Part shown: positions 1 to 6,151 of the stretch, in pieces
Layout: the number at the start of each line of letters is the position of its first letter
Numbering within the stretch: the stretch's first letter is position 1
Assembly (NCBI GenBank): GCA_002256705.1
Contig: NQJI01000084.1
Location: forward strand, 1 to 6,511
Length of the DNA stretch: 6,511 nt
Direction of reading: 5' to 3'
Source of the DNA: Methylococcaceae bacterium NSM2-1
GTDB lineage: Bacteria > Pseudomonadota > Gammaproteobacteria > Methylococcales > Methylomonadaceae
The notes under the pieces: generated by a model
What the model was told of the DNA's origin: nothing
Databases searched by the model: none
What the model saw: only the letters and a program-made list of their open reading frames with translations
Translations under genes and position numbers: made by a program

Positions 1-635
1 ACCGTGGCGCGCACTGCAGCCGTGGCATGTAAAGTATATCGAAACCCCCTTTCCCCGAACAACCTGCGGCTACTGGCCAACACCTGACGACCCAGGCTAT
101 CGCCATGTTGATAAACGAAAAGCAGCACCAGAAGAATGATCAGAAAACCGAAGAAGCGATGAAAAAGCTGGCTGGCAAATTCTTTGGTATAAGTGACCGC
201 CCTGCCCGTGCCCAGCCAGTGCAATGATTCATTTGCAGCTTCTGAACTGCCCAATACGCTCATCCAACACTCTTTGGCCCACTTGGCCATTATTGGCAGG
301 GTCTCCAGCCAAGCCGGCGGTGGAATACCAGCATTTTGTGCATCCGTCAGGAGTTGACCGAGTGATTGTGCCTCCTGTAGCAACCGGCTCAAGCCATAGC
401 CCAATGGTGCTAAAATAATCGCGCCGATCAGTAACGTAAGCCCCAAAGCAACCCACGTCATTTTTCCATGTAGTTCATTGGAAGCCAATAGCCGTTGATA
501 AACAGGCCAGGTGGAAATTGCAAGCACCACAGCCCAAATCAGCAACGCGAGAAAACTGTGTAAAACCCAGCCACCCAGCAACAATAAAATGAAACCAGCG
601 ATGTGACGAGTCCGTACTTGCGAATTATTTGGCAT
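1..635 (-). CDS. AI-2E/YdiK-family membrane permease, C-terminus cut off by the window edge
   Basis: This frame starts at ATG 635 and stays open for 211 codons to the left edge; an in-frame TAA three codons upstream of the ATG supports this start. The protein begins MPNNSQVRTRHIAGF. Hydrophobic segments lie at about residues 11-27, 29-47, 60-80 and 162-185, with a long polar stretch (about 82-160) between the third and fourth. That layout, the TWPV motif after the second helix and the YQHGDSLGRQV stretch after the fourth resemble E. coli YdiK. The family (AI-2E transporter, PF01594) has about 350 residues and includes quorum-signal exporters and Na+/H+ antiporters, so the substrate cannot be assigned; the conserved C-terminal helices lie outside the window. 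No Shine-Dalgarno sequence is visible. It starts 72 bp after the flippase stop and may be co-transcribed with it. Family assignment is fairly sure; the specific role is unknown. Confidence 0.8.
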   Translation of the reverse strand, partial: MPNNSQVRTRHIAGFILLLLGGWVLHSFLALLIWAVVLAISTWPVYQRLLASNELHGKMTWVALGLTLLIGAIILAPLGYGLSRLLQEAQSLGQLLTDAQNAGIPPPAWLETLPIMAKWAKECWMSVLGSSEAANESLHWLGTGRAVTYTKEFASQLFHRFFGFLIILLVLLFVYQHGDSLGRQVLASSRRLFGERGFRYTLHATAAVRAT

Positions 636-707
636 AGCTTATGAGTGATGGTTTAACAAAGAACACTCAGCATATTAATTCACAACAGAGTCAACAGTGT
701 GACAACT

Positions 708-2189
708 CTACCTTTTAACAATTACCCCAATTTGACGCCTCTCAAAAAGCACTGTCACCAGAATATAAATTGTCATTAACTCAATAGACAATAACCACGG
801 TTGTTGCCAGCCAGGACCTACCGGCAATTGTTCACGCGCAATATAGAGGCCAACGCCCAGTGTTATATAACCGATCACACGTTTAACATCATAAGCTACC
901 GGATAATAGTGCCGTCCCAGCAGATACGATACAATCGCCATACTTGCATAGCAAGCCAGTGTCGCCCACGCTGAGCCAACGTAACCGAGTATGGGTATCC
1001 ACCATACATTAAGCACAATCGTCAATGCTGCACCCGCCAATGAAACGAAGGCGCCCATCAAGGTGCGATCAGTCAGTTTGTACCAGATCGACAAATTTAC
1101 ATAGATGCCCAGACACAAATTAGCCAGTAATAAAATCGGCACGACTTCAAGACCCGTACGGAACTCCTCGCCGAGAAAATACTTAAAGAAATCGATAAAC
1201 AGCGTCACCAGTAAAAAGATGAAAACACAAAAAATAACAAAGAACTTAAGCACTTTCGCGTAAACAGTGCGGGCATCGCTGTTTGCTGAATAGGCAAAGA
1301 AAAAAGGCTCCGCGGCATACCGGAACGCCTGGATGAACAACGACATCAAAATAGATAGCTTGTAACAAGCGCTATAAATACCCAGCATTTTCATATTGGT
1401 CTGTGGGTCATAAGGCAACAAATATTTAAGCAGGGCGCGATCGAGCATTTCATTGATGATTCCGGCGAAACCAATCACCACCATGGGTAGCGAGTAGCGG
1501 ATCATTCTGCCAAACAATTCCCGGTCAAAACCCCAGGCCAGCCCCTTTAACTGGGGTGCAAGCAACAAAAACTTGAATAGACTGGCGATCAGGTTGGCAA
1601 TAAAAATATAACCTATGCCAATCGCTGGATTGTAAATTCTGGCTATCCATGACTGCGGATTTTCCGCGTAGAGCTTGGGGCAATAAATAATGAAAAACAG
1701 ACTGAGCAGCACGGTTACCAATATTTCTGTCACCTTGATTCCGGCAAAACGAAAGGCCTTGTCTTCAGCGCGTAACCGGGCAAACGGAATAGACGCAATG
1801 GCATCCAGGGTTAAGATAAGGGTAAAACACAACACATACTCCGGATGATCAGCATAATTCAGCGCCGCCGAAAGTCTTGTATTAATGAGCAGAATACCCA
1901 GAAAAAAACTCAGATTGACCAGTACAACGAAAATCAGCGCTGTTGAATAAGCTACATCCCGGCCCGAATGCTCCTTGTCGCGAAACCGGAAATAGCCGGT
2001 CTCAAACCCGAATAAGAGTAAAACAGAAAAGAATCCGGCATAAGCATAAAACTCTGATACCACTCCGTATTCCGCTGCCGAAAAATAATAGGTATACAGC
2101 GGTACCAACAGGTAATTGAGGAATCGACCAAAAATACTGCTGATACCATAGATCGCAGTTTGAGATGCAAGTTTTCTTATAATACCCAT
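708..2189 (-). CDS. Wzx-like polysaccharide/oligosaccharide flippase (MOP superfamily)
   Basis: This is an inner-membrane protein of 493 residues predicted to flip undecaprenyl-linked oligosaccharides across the membrane for surface polysaccharide or O-antigen assembly. It has about 14 hydrophobic segments, roughly at residues 10-32, 42-62, 80-103, 116-138, 150-170, 188-212, 231-250, 268-290, 312-335, 345-369, 376-399, 402-424, 436-450 and 465-482, a normal length and helix number for this superfamily. Family-typical stretches include GRFLNYLLVPLYT (21-33), FRYAAEPFFF (289-298), VVPILLLANL (349-358) and LGYVGSAWATLACY (401-414). From memory these look most like Bacteroidota flippases, which hints at transfer. 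The ATG at 2189 is the natural N-terminus for the family (MGIIRKLASQTA), although no Shine-Dalgarno sequence precedes it. A 176-bp gap with a palindrome and a possible promoter lies upstream. No glycosyltransferase or polymerase gene is in the window, so it is either an isolated flippase or at the edge of a polysaccharide locus. Confidence 0.88.
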   Translation of the reverse strand: MGIIRKLASQTAIYGISSIFGRFLNYLLVPLYTYYFSAAEYGVVSEFYAYAGFFSVLLLFGFETGYFRFRDKEHSGRDVAYSTALIFVVLVNLSFFLGILLINTRLSAALNYADHPEYVLCFTLILTLDAIASIPFARLRAEDKAFRFAGIKVTEILVTVLLSLFFIIYCPKLYAENPQSWIARIYNPAIGIGYIFIANLIASLFKFLLLAPQLKGLAWGFDRELFGRMIRYSLPMVVIGFAGIINEMLDRALLKYLLPYDPQTNMKMLGIYSACYKLSILMSLFIQAFRYAAEPFFFAYSANSDARTVYAKVLKFFVIFCVFIFLLVTLFIDFFKYFLGEEFRTGLEVVPILLLANLCLGIYVNLSIWYKLTDRTLMGAFVSLAGAALTIVLNVWWIPILGYVGSAWATLACYASMAIVSYLLGRHYYPVAYDVKRVIGYITLGVGLYIAREQLPVGPGWQQPWLLSIELMTIYILVTVLFERRQIGVIVKR

Positions 2190-2287
2190 TATGATGTGTG
2201 TCTGATGTGTAATCGGATAATTCCGGCTATGGCGCGAAATTATTAACGACTATAGCGAGAGCTGTTAATCAACCGCCCATTGGCCGC

Positions 2288-2309
2288 TGGTTCAATTATA
2301 ATTGCACCA
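2288..2309. repeat. 22-bp near-perfect palindrome upstream of the flippase gene
   Basis: The core CAATTATAATTG (2293-2304) is a perfect 12-bp palindrome. It is flanked by TGGT (2288-2291) and ACCA (2306-2309), so 10 of 11 base pairs match; the only mismatch is 2292/2305. The centre is pure A/T and the arms end in G/C, a common shape for a dimeric repressor site. It lies in the gap between the PHP gene and the flippase gene, about 100 bp before the flippase ATG, and overlaps a TATAAT on the minus strand. The palindrome is read directly from the sequence; a role as operator is inference. Confidence 0.5.
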
Positions 2310-2324
2310 TTGTGACGCTGAGAA
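2295..2324 (-). promoter_or_regulatory. Possible sigma70-type promoter for the flippase gene
   Basis: On the minus strand a perfect TATAAT (2300-2295) lies 18 bp after TTCTCA (2324-2319), which matches 4 of 6 bases of the -35 consensus. It would give a 5' leader of roughly 100 nt before the flippase ATG. The -10 box sits inside the 22-bp palindrome, so a protein bound there would block RNA polymerase. The -35 is weak, and TATAAT can occur by chance in this A/T-rich gap. Confidence 0.3.
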
Positions 2325-2365
2325 ATTAAAACCGTTTTTAGCGGAAATGATACTGTGCTGTAACG

Positions 2366-3199
2366 CTAACCCAGCAATTCCCATACCGGTTTGATGTTCC
2401 TGGGTAAAGGTGCAAGCCTGCCTAATTCCACCCACTGGTTGACCGCACTATGAAAGTCAGACCCCACTGATCCAGCCAACTCGTAACGTGCAGCATAATT
2501 CGCCACTAACCTTATCTCATCGGCATTATTCCTGGCCGTTATGACCTCTATTCCTTGGCCGCCGGCATCCTTGAATACAGTGAGTAAGCGTTTCATCCAA
2601 TTGGCCGTCAGTTTATAGCGCAAAGGATGCGCCAATACTGCAATACCGCCTGATCCGGTAATCCAGTCGACTGCCAGCTCTAGTTCAGCCCAGGAAGTGG
2701 ATACATAAGCGGGCTTACCTTTCGCCAGATAACGGTCAAATGCTTCTTGTTGGGTAGACACATGGTTTTGTGACAAAAGAAAATCCGCGAAATGGGTGCG
2801 GGTAATCATGCCATCGCCAGCGGCTTTTTTGACCGCTTCCAATGCACCCGGGATATGTTTTTTCTCCAGTTTTAAGGCAATTTTTTCGGCTCGTTCCAGA
2901 CGAATGCTTTGCAAACTGTGGGTGGCTTGAGCCAGCGGCTCATAATCAGGATCAATACCCAGTCCAATTATATGGAAACATTTATTTTGCCAGTTTGTGG
3001 AAAGTTCAATGCCCGCGATTAACTTGATACCTGTTGCAGCAGCACACAACCGTGCTTCCGGAAGTCCGGTTGTGGTATCGTGATCCGTTAATGCCAATGA
3101 GGTAACACCCTGCTGATACGCACGTTGCACTAATTCTGTAGGCGATAATGCGCCATCAGAGGCGGTTGAATGACAATGTAAATCGTAAAGTTCAGTCAT
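2366..3199 (-). CDS. rnm: PHP-domain 5'-3' exoribonuclease / 3',5'-nucleotide bisphosphate phosphatase (RNase AM, YciV/TrpH)
   Basis: This is a 277-residue cytoplasmic metalloenzyme of the PHP family. The E. coli counterpart (YciV/TrpH, RNase AM, about 293 residues) removes the 5' nucleotide from short RNAs, helps mature rRNA 5' ends and dephosphorylates 3',5'-nucleotide bisphosphates such as pAp. All expected metal-site motifs are present in order: DLHCHSTASDG (H8, H10, D15), LTDHDTT (D39, H40), GIELST (E65), FHIIGL (H76), TRTHFADFL (H136), VLAHPLRY (H191) and GSDFH (D248, H250). The insert with KHIPGALEAV, YLAKGKPAYV and WMKRLL matches the YciV subfamily rather than histidinol phosphatase or polymerase PHP domains. 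The ATG at 3199 puts the first metal motif at residue 6, as expected. No Shine-Dalgarno sequence is visible. It follows the ABC gene after a 73-bp gap filled with heptamer repeats. Nothing in the sequence suggests a broken enzyme. Confidence 0.92.
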   Translation of the reverse strand: MTELYDLHCHSTASDGALSPTELVQRAYQQGVTSLALTDHDTTTGLPEARLCAAATGIKLIAGIELSTNWQNKCFHIIGLGIDPDYEPLAQATHSLQSIRLERAEKIALKLEKKHIPGALEAVKKAAGDGMITRTHFADFLLSQNHVSTQQEAFDRYLAKGKPAYVSTSWAELELAVDWITGSGGIAVLAHPLRYKLTANWMKRLLTVFKDAGGQGIEVITARNNADEIRLVANYAARYELAGSVGSDFHSAVNQWVELGRLAPLPRNIKPVWELLG

Positions 3200-3208
3200 A
3201 AATAGTTA

Positions 3209-3261
3209 GGTTCAAGGTACAAAGTGAAAGGTTCAAAGGGATAGATTTTTTACCTTTTACC
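3209..3261. repeat. Degenerate heptanucleotide repeat array in the ABC-PHP gap
   Basis: Read on the plus strand in strict 7-base steps, 3209-3236 is GGTTCAA, GGTACAA, AGTGAAA, GGTTCAA. After a short spacer, 3248-3261 holds two exact copies of TTTTACC, the reverse complement of GGTAAAA and therefore the same kind of unit inverted. As a result GTGAAAGGT (3224-3232) and ACCTTTTAC (3252-3260) can pair at 8 of 9 positions around a 19-base loop. The array occupies most of the gap between the ABC stop codon and the PHP start codon. Short tandem heptamers are known from intergenic regions of cyanobacteria and some other bacteria. A role in transcription or mRNA processing is unproven. Confidence 0.6.
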
Positions 3262-3272
3262 CTGCGCCTGCT

Positions 3273-5063
3273 TTACTGGTATTCTCCATAAAGTTTGGCA
3301 TAAAGGCCATGTTGGCTGAGTAACGTTTCATGCCGCCCTTGCTCACAGATTTTACCTTGTTCGAAAACGTAAACATGATCGGCCTGTTTAACGGCGCTCA
3401 GACGATGAGCAATAATAATGGTGGTGCGGCCATTTAAAAAGGATGCAAGTGCCTGATGTAAATTATGCTCGGTTTCGCTATCCAGAGCAGAAGTTGCTTC
3501 ATCCAGTATCACTACTTTAGGATTGGCTACAATCATGCGGGCTATGGCCATTCTTTGCCGTTGACCACCGGAAAGTCTCATCCCCAAGCGGCCGACGATA
3601 GTATCCAAGCCGTTATCCAGTTCTTTAACCGCATCTTTCAATTGCGCGATAGTCAGTGCATTCCATAATACAGCATCGCTAACGGGTTTACCCAAAGTGA
3701 GATTGGCGCGAATGGTATCATTAAAAAGAACAGGATGTTGCAGCACAGTAACCACATTTTCTCTGACGACCTCCAAACCAATACGTTCAATGGGAACGTT
3801 GTCAAAGCAAATCCGACCCGCATCTGGAGGATAGAGGCCAATCAAGGTTTGTATCAAGGTAGACTTGCCGCCTCCGCTGGCGCCAACCAGAGCAACCTTT
3901 TCTCCGGCTTTAATTTTTAACTGTATACCGTTCAGTATTTTTTCTTCACCATAACTGAAGTGCAGATTATCGACCCGAATAGAGACGGTTTTTTTGTTCA
4001 GAAACGGATTTTCAAGATGCGGATAATGCGGCTCCTGTTTCAGCCCATTCAATCTGTTGATACGGAATAATGCAGCTTTAGCGGCATAAAAAGCATATTG
4101 AATATTTAGAATTTCCTGTACAGGCGCCATCATAAACCAGAGGTAACCAAATACTGCAAGCATTTGACCGATACTCAGATCAGAATAAAACACCATCAGC
4201 ATGGCGCAGGCGCGGAAAATATCAAAACCGAACAGAAACACCAGAAAACTTAAACGCGACGCCGCATCACTTTTCCAGGCAAAAGCGGTTGAAAAATCTT
4301 TAACCGATCGGGCAGATTCAATCAGTTGCTGACAATAATATTTCTCGCGGTTACTTGCACGAATTTGATGAATCGCTTCAAGTGTTTCAGTTAACGATTG
4401 TTGAAAGACTTCGTAAGCTGAATTTTCCCTGGATTTAAGATCTTTAACGCGAGAACCGACCACTCGAGTAAAATAAATCACCACGGGATTTAACAGCATG
4501 ATAAACAGACCCAGTTGCCAGTGCATCCAGAGTAAAATTACCGCAGTTCCTATAATAGTCAGGCCAGCTACCAGTAATTTGCTAACGGTAGTGCCGATAA
4601 ACGTATCAATCGTATCAAGGTCTTTGACCAGATGTGTAACCACCGTACCGGTTCCCAGACTCTCATATTCAGCCATGGAAATGGTTTGTAAATGTCCGAT
4701 CAGATTTTTGCGAATGCGGAAAATAATGTCTTTGGAAATGCAGGAAAAGTGTCGAGCCTGAATGACGTTAAAAATGCTTGCGATGATTCTCAGTATTAAA
4801 CTGGCGATCAATATAACAGAAATATAAAGAATGGGGAGATGCCATGCTTCAGGGAAAAATCGATTTATGAACCCGATTGCTAACCCCGGTTTATTCAGTA
4901 AAACCTCATCGACCAACATCGGCATCAGTAAAGGTACAGGAACACTGACAATGGTCGCCAAGATAGCGATGATATGGGAGTAAATCAGCGCTTTTTTGTG
5001 TTCTAATGCGATTTGATAGATAGTGTTCCAAGTATAAGAGTGTTTAGCCTGTTTTGATTGCAC
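3273..5063 (-). CDS. ABC exporter, fused membrane and ATPase domains (MsbA-like half-transporter)
   Basis: This 596-residue half-transporter is expected to work as a homodimer in the inner membrane, driving export of a lipid, peptide or glycolipid. The transmembrane domain (about residues 20-325) has hydrophobic segments near 27-50, 76-100, 160-200 and 270-318. The ATPase domain (about 360-596) is complete: A-loop Tyr371, Walker A GASGGGKST (394-402), Q-loop Gln442, signature LSGGQ (497-501), Walker B VVILDE with catalytic Glu522, D-loop SALD (525-528) and His553 in IIAHRLS. There is no N-terminal C39 peptidase domain, so it is not a classical double-glycine bacteriocin exporter; the substrate cannot be told from sequence. 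The start codon is GTG at 5063: an in-frame TAA lies three codons upstream, and the first internal Met (residue 48) would delete much of the first helix. No good Shine-Dalgarno sequence precedes it. The nearest gene that might share a pathway is the flippase. Confidence 0.9.
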   Translation of the reverse strand: MQSKQAKHSYTWNTIYQIALEHKKALIYSHIIAILATIVSVPVPLLMPMLVDEVLLNKPGLAIGFINRFFPEAWHLPILYISVILIASLILRIIASIFNVIQARHFSCISKDIIFRIRKNLIGHLQTISMAEYESLGTGTVVTHLVKDLDTIDTFIGTTVSKLLVAGLTIIGTAVILLWMHWQLGLFIMLLNPVVIYFTRVVGSRVKDLKSRENSAYEVFQQSLTETLEAIHQIRASNREKYYCQQLIESARSVKDFSTAFAWKSDAASRLSFLVFLFGFDIFRACAMLMVFYSDLSIGQMLAVFGYLWFMMAPVQEILNIQYAFYAAKAALFRINRLNGLKQEPHYPHLENPFLNKKTVSIRVDNLHFSYGEEKILNGIQLKIKAGEKVALVGASGGGKSTLIQTLIGLYPPDAGRICFDNVPIERIGLEVVRENVVTVLQHPVLFNDTIRANLTLGKPVSDAVLWNALTIAQLKDAVKELDNGLDTIVGRLGMRLSGGQRQRMAIARMIVANPKVVILDEATSALDSETEHNLHQALASFLNGRTTIIIAHRLSAVKQADHVYVFEQGKICEQGRHETLLSQHGLYAKLYGEYQ

Positions 5064-5151
5064 GGGAATAGATTAGGTATATTTTTTATAAGCCAATGAT
5101 TGTAGCATCTCAACTCATAATCCTGAACTTTCGCATGTATTCGACGTTGTC

Positions 5152-5157
5152 ATTATA
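5152..5157 (-). promoter_or_regulatory. Possible -10 box upstream of the ABC exporter
   Basis: A perfect TATAAT reads on the minus strand at 5157-5152, about 89 bp before the GTG start at 5063, within a gap of 215 bp that is long enough for a promoter. No convincing -35 hexamer lies 16-18 bp upstream, so any promoter here would need an activator or another sigma factor, or the match is chance. Confidence 0.2.
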
Positions 5158-5278
5158 AACGAATAAACGGTACGACCCGGCTCAAGGTATCCGGAGGGAT
5201 TTATACGGTTATCGTCAATCATTAACCAGCACGTGTGTACAACACCTTGCTTACCTTCGTTTGTCAATCAAGTCACCC

Positions 5279-6151
5279 TCACCTGTTTTCTCTCAGCCTA
5301 ATCGCACCCGGGTGTCGAATTAATAATGAAAAATGCTTTCTGCTATTGTTCAGCCAACCACGGACTTCGACAGTTTTACCCAAATAGTCATTAACAGCAG
5401 GAAACAAGGACAGCCATTTGCGTTCAATACGTGCTTCAAACTGGTCGGAAAATACCAGATAAACAGACTTCCGGGTATTACGAATGCTTGCAACCTTGCC
5501 CACCAGACGCGTCCATCCCGGATGCCCTGTTTCCTTGAGATTGCTGACGGGTATAACGGCATACTCCGGTCGTTGCCAAATGCCCAGACTGTCTTGCTCC
5601 GCCTTATTCTCGGCTGCAAGCAACTCATTGACATACAGCAGATTAGGCGGGTAAATGCTGATTGTTGCCAGACCTGCTTTAACCAAGGACAAATTAATAT
5701 GCTCTTTTTGTTCGTTGAACAGATGGGCCAAGATTCTTCCGTATTTATCGGTTCTCTCAGAATCAAATTCCAGGCGAATCCTGGCATGTTGCAGTTTATT
5801 AATCAACCAGACCTTGGCATCTTCTCCACCTGCATCAGCCCTCTTGTCTTTATGTTGTACTTCAGGCGTATTGATACCCAACAATCGAATTTTACGACCA
5901 TCCTCGAGCACGACTGTATCACCATCGTAAACCGTTTTAACTCGATAATAGTCGTAACCGGGTTTTATATTGACAGTTTTTGCATCAGGATGAAATCGAT
6001 CAGAAAAATGCTCGCTGCCTTTTACATCCAGCCATTGGTAGATTTCCGCGTCTACCCAGGCAGGCAAACATAACAATAAAATCAATAGACCCTGCTTCAA
6101 CCTGCCTGTGCAAATACTAATTTGATAATTTAAAGGTAGGTTACTTTGCAT
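5279..6151 (-). CDS. Exported staphylococcal-type nuclease with DUF4124-like N-terminus and predicted OB-fold C-terminus
   Basis: This 290-residue protein is predicted to be exported and to hydrolyse DNA or RNA in the periplasm or outside the cell. A Sec signal peptide is visible: basic residues R17 and K19, hydrophobic core 21-31, likely cleavage after VDA (residue 35). Next comes a DUF4124-like segment, IYQWLDVKGSEHFSD (37-51). The nuclease domain (about 68-193) has YDGDT (D76, D78, T79), KIRLLGINTPE (R89, N94, T95, E97) and DKYGR (R139), matching Asp21, Arg35, Glu43 and Arg87 of S. aureus nuclease. The calcium ligand Asp40 is replaced by Asn94. Residues about 212-285 look like a small beta-rich OB-fold (WTRLVGKV, VYLVFSD, GKTVEVRGWL, IRHPGAI), an inference from pattern. 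The ATG at 6151 is the only Met in the N-terminal region and has a weak AAGG nine bases upstream. It is 215 bp from the exporter, with no sign of coupling. Confidence 0.88.
   Translation of the reverse strand: MQSNLPLNYQISICTGRLKQGLLILLLCLPAWVDAEIYQWLDVKGSEHFSDRFHPDAKTVNIKPGYDYYRVKTVYDGDTVVLEDGRKIRLLGINTPEVQHKDKRADAGGEDAKVWLINKLQHARIRLEFDSERTDKYGRILAHLFNEQKEHINLSLVKAGLATISIYPPNLLYVNELLAAENKAEQDSLGIWQRPEYAVIPVSNLKETGHPGWTRLVGKVASIRNTRKSVYLVFSDQFEARIERKWLSLFPAVNDYLGKTVEVRGWLNNSRKHFSLLIRHPGAIRLRENR

Noticed and set aside
682..706. Hairpin after the flippase stop codon as a terminator
   Set aside because: The arms AGAGT/ACTCT are only five base pairs with poorly pairing interior and no T-run follows, so it does not qualify as an intrinsic terminator.
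3862..3885. Altered Walker A motif of the ABC exporter (GASGGGKST)
   Set aside because: It still satisfies GxxGxGKS/T, and every other catalytic motif is intact, so there is no reason to call it defective.
5214..5270. Two copies of GTCAATCA (5214-5221 and 5263-5270) as attachment or regulator sites
   Set aside because: Eight bases repeated at 49-bp spacing, without further flanking similarity, can arise by chance in a region of this size.
5333..6073. Plus-strand open frame of 246 codons opposite the nuclease gene
   Set aside because: The minus-strand protein has signal peptide, catalytic motifs and full domains. The plus-strand translation has no recognisable motif, is rich in Cys, Ile and Gln, and is best explained as an antisense shadow.
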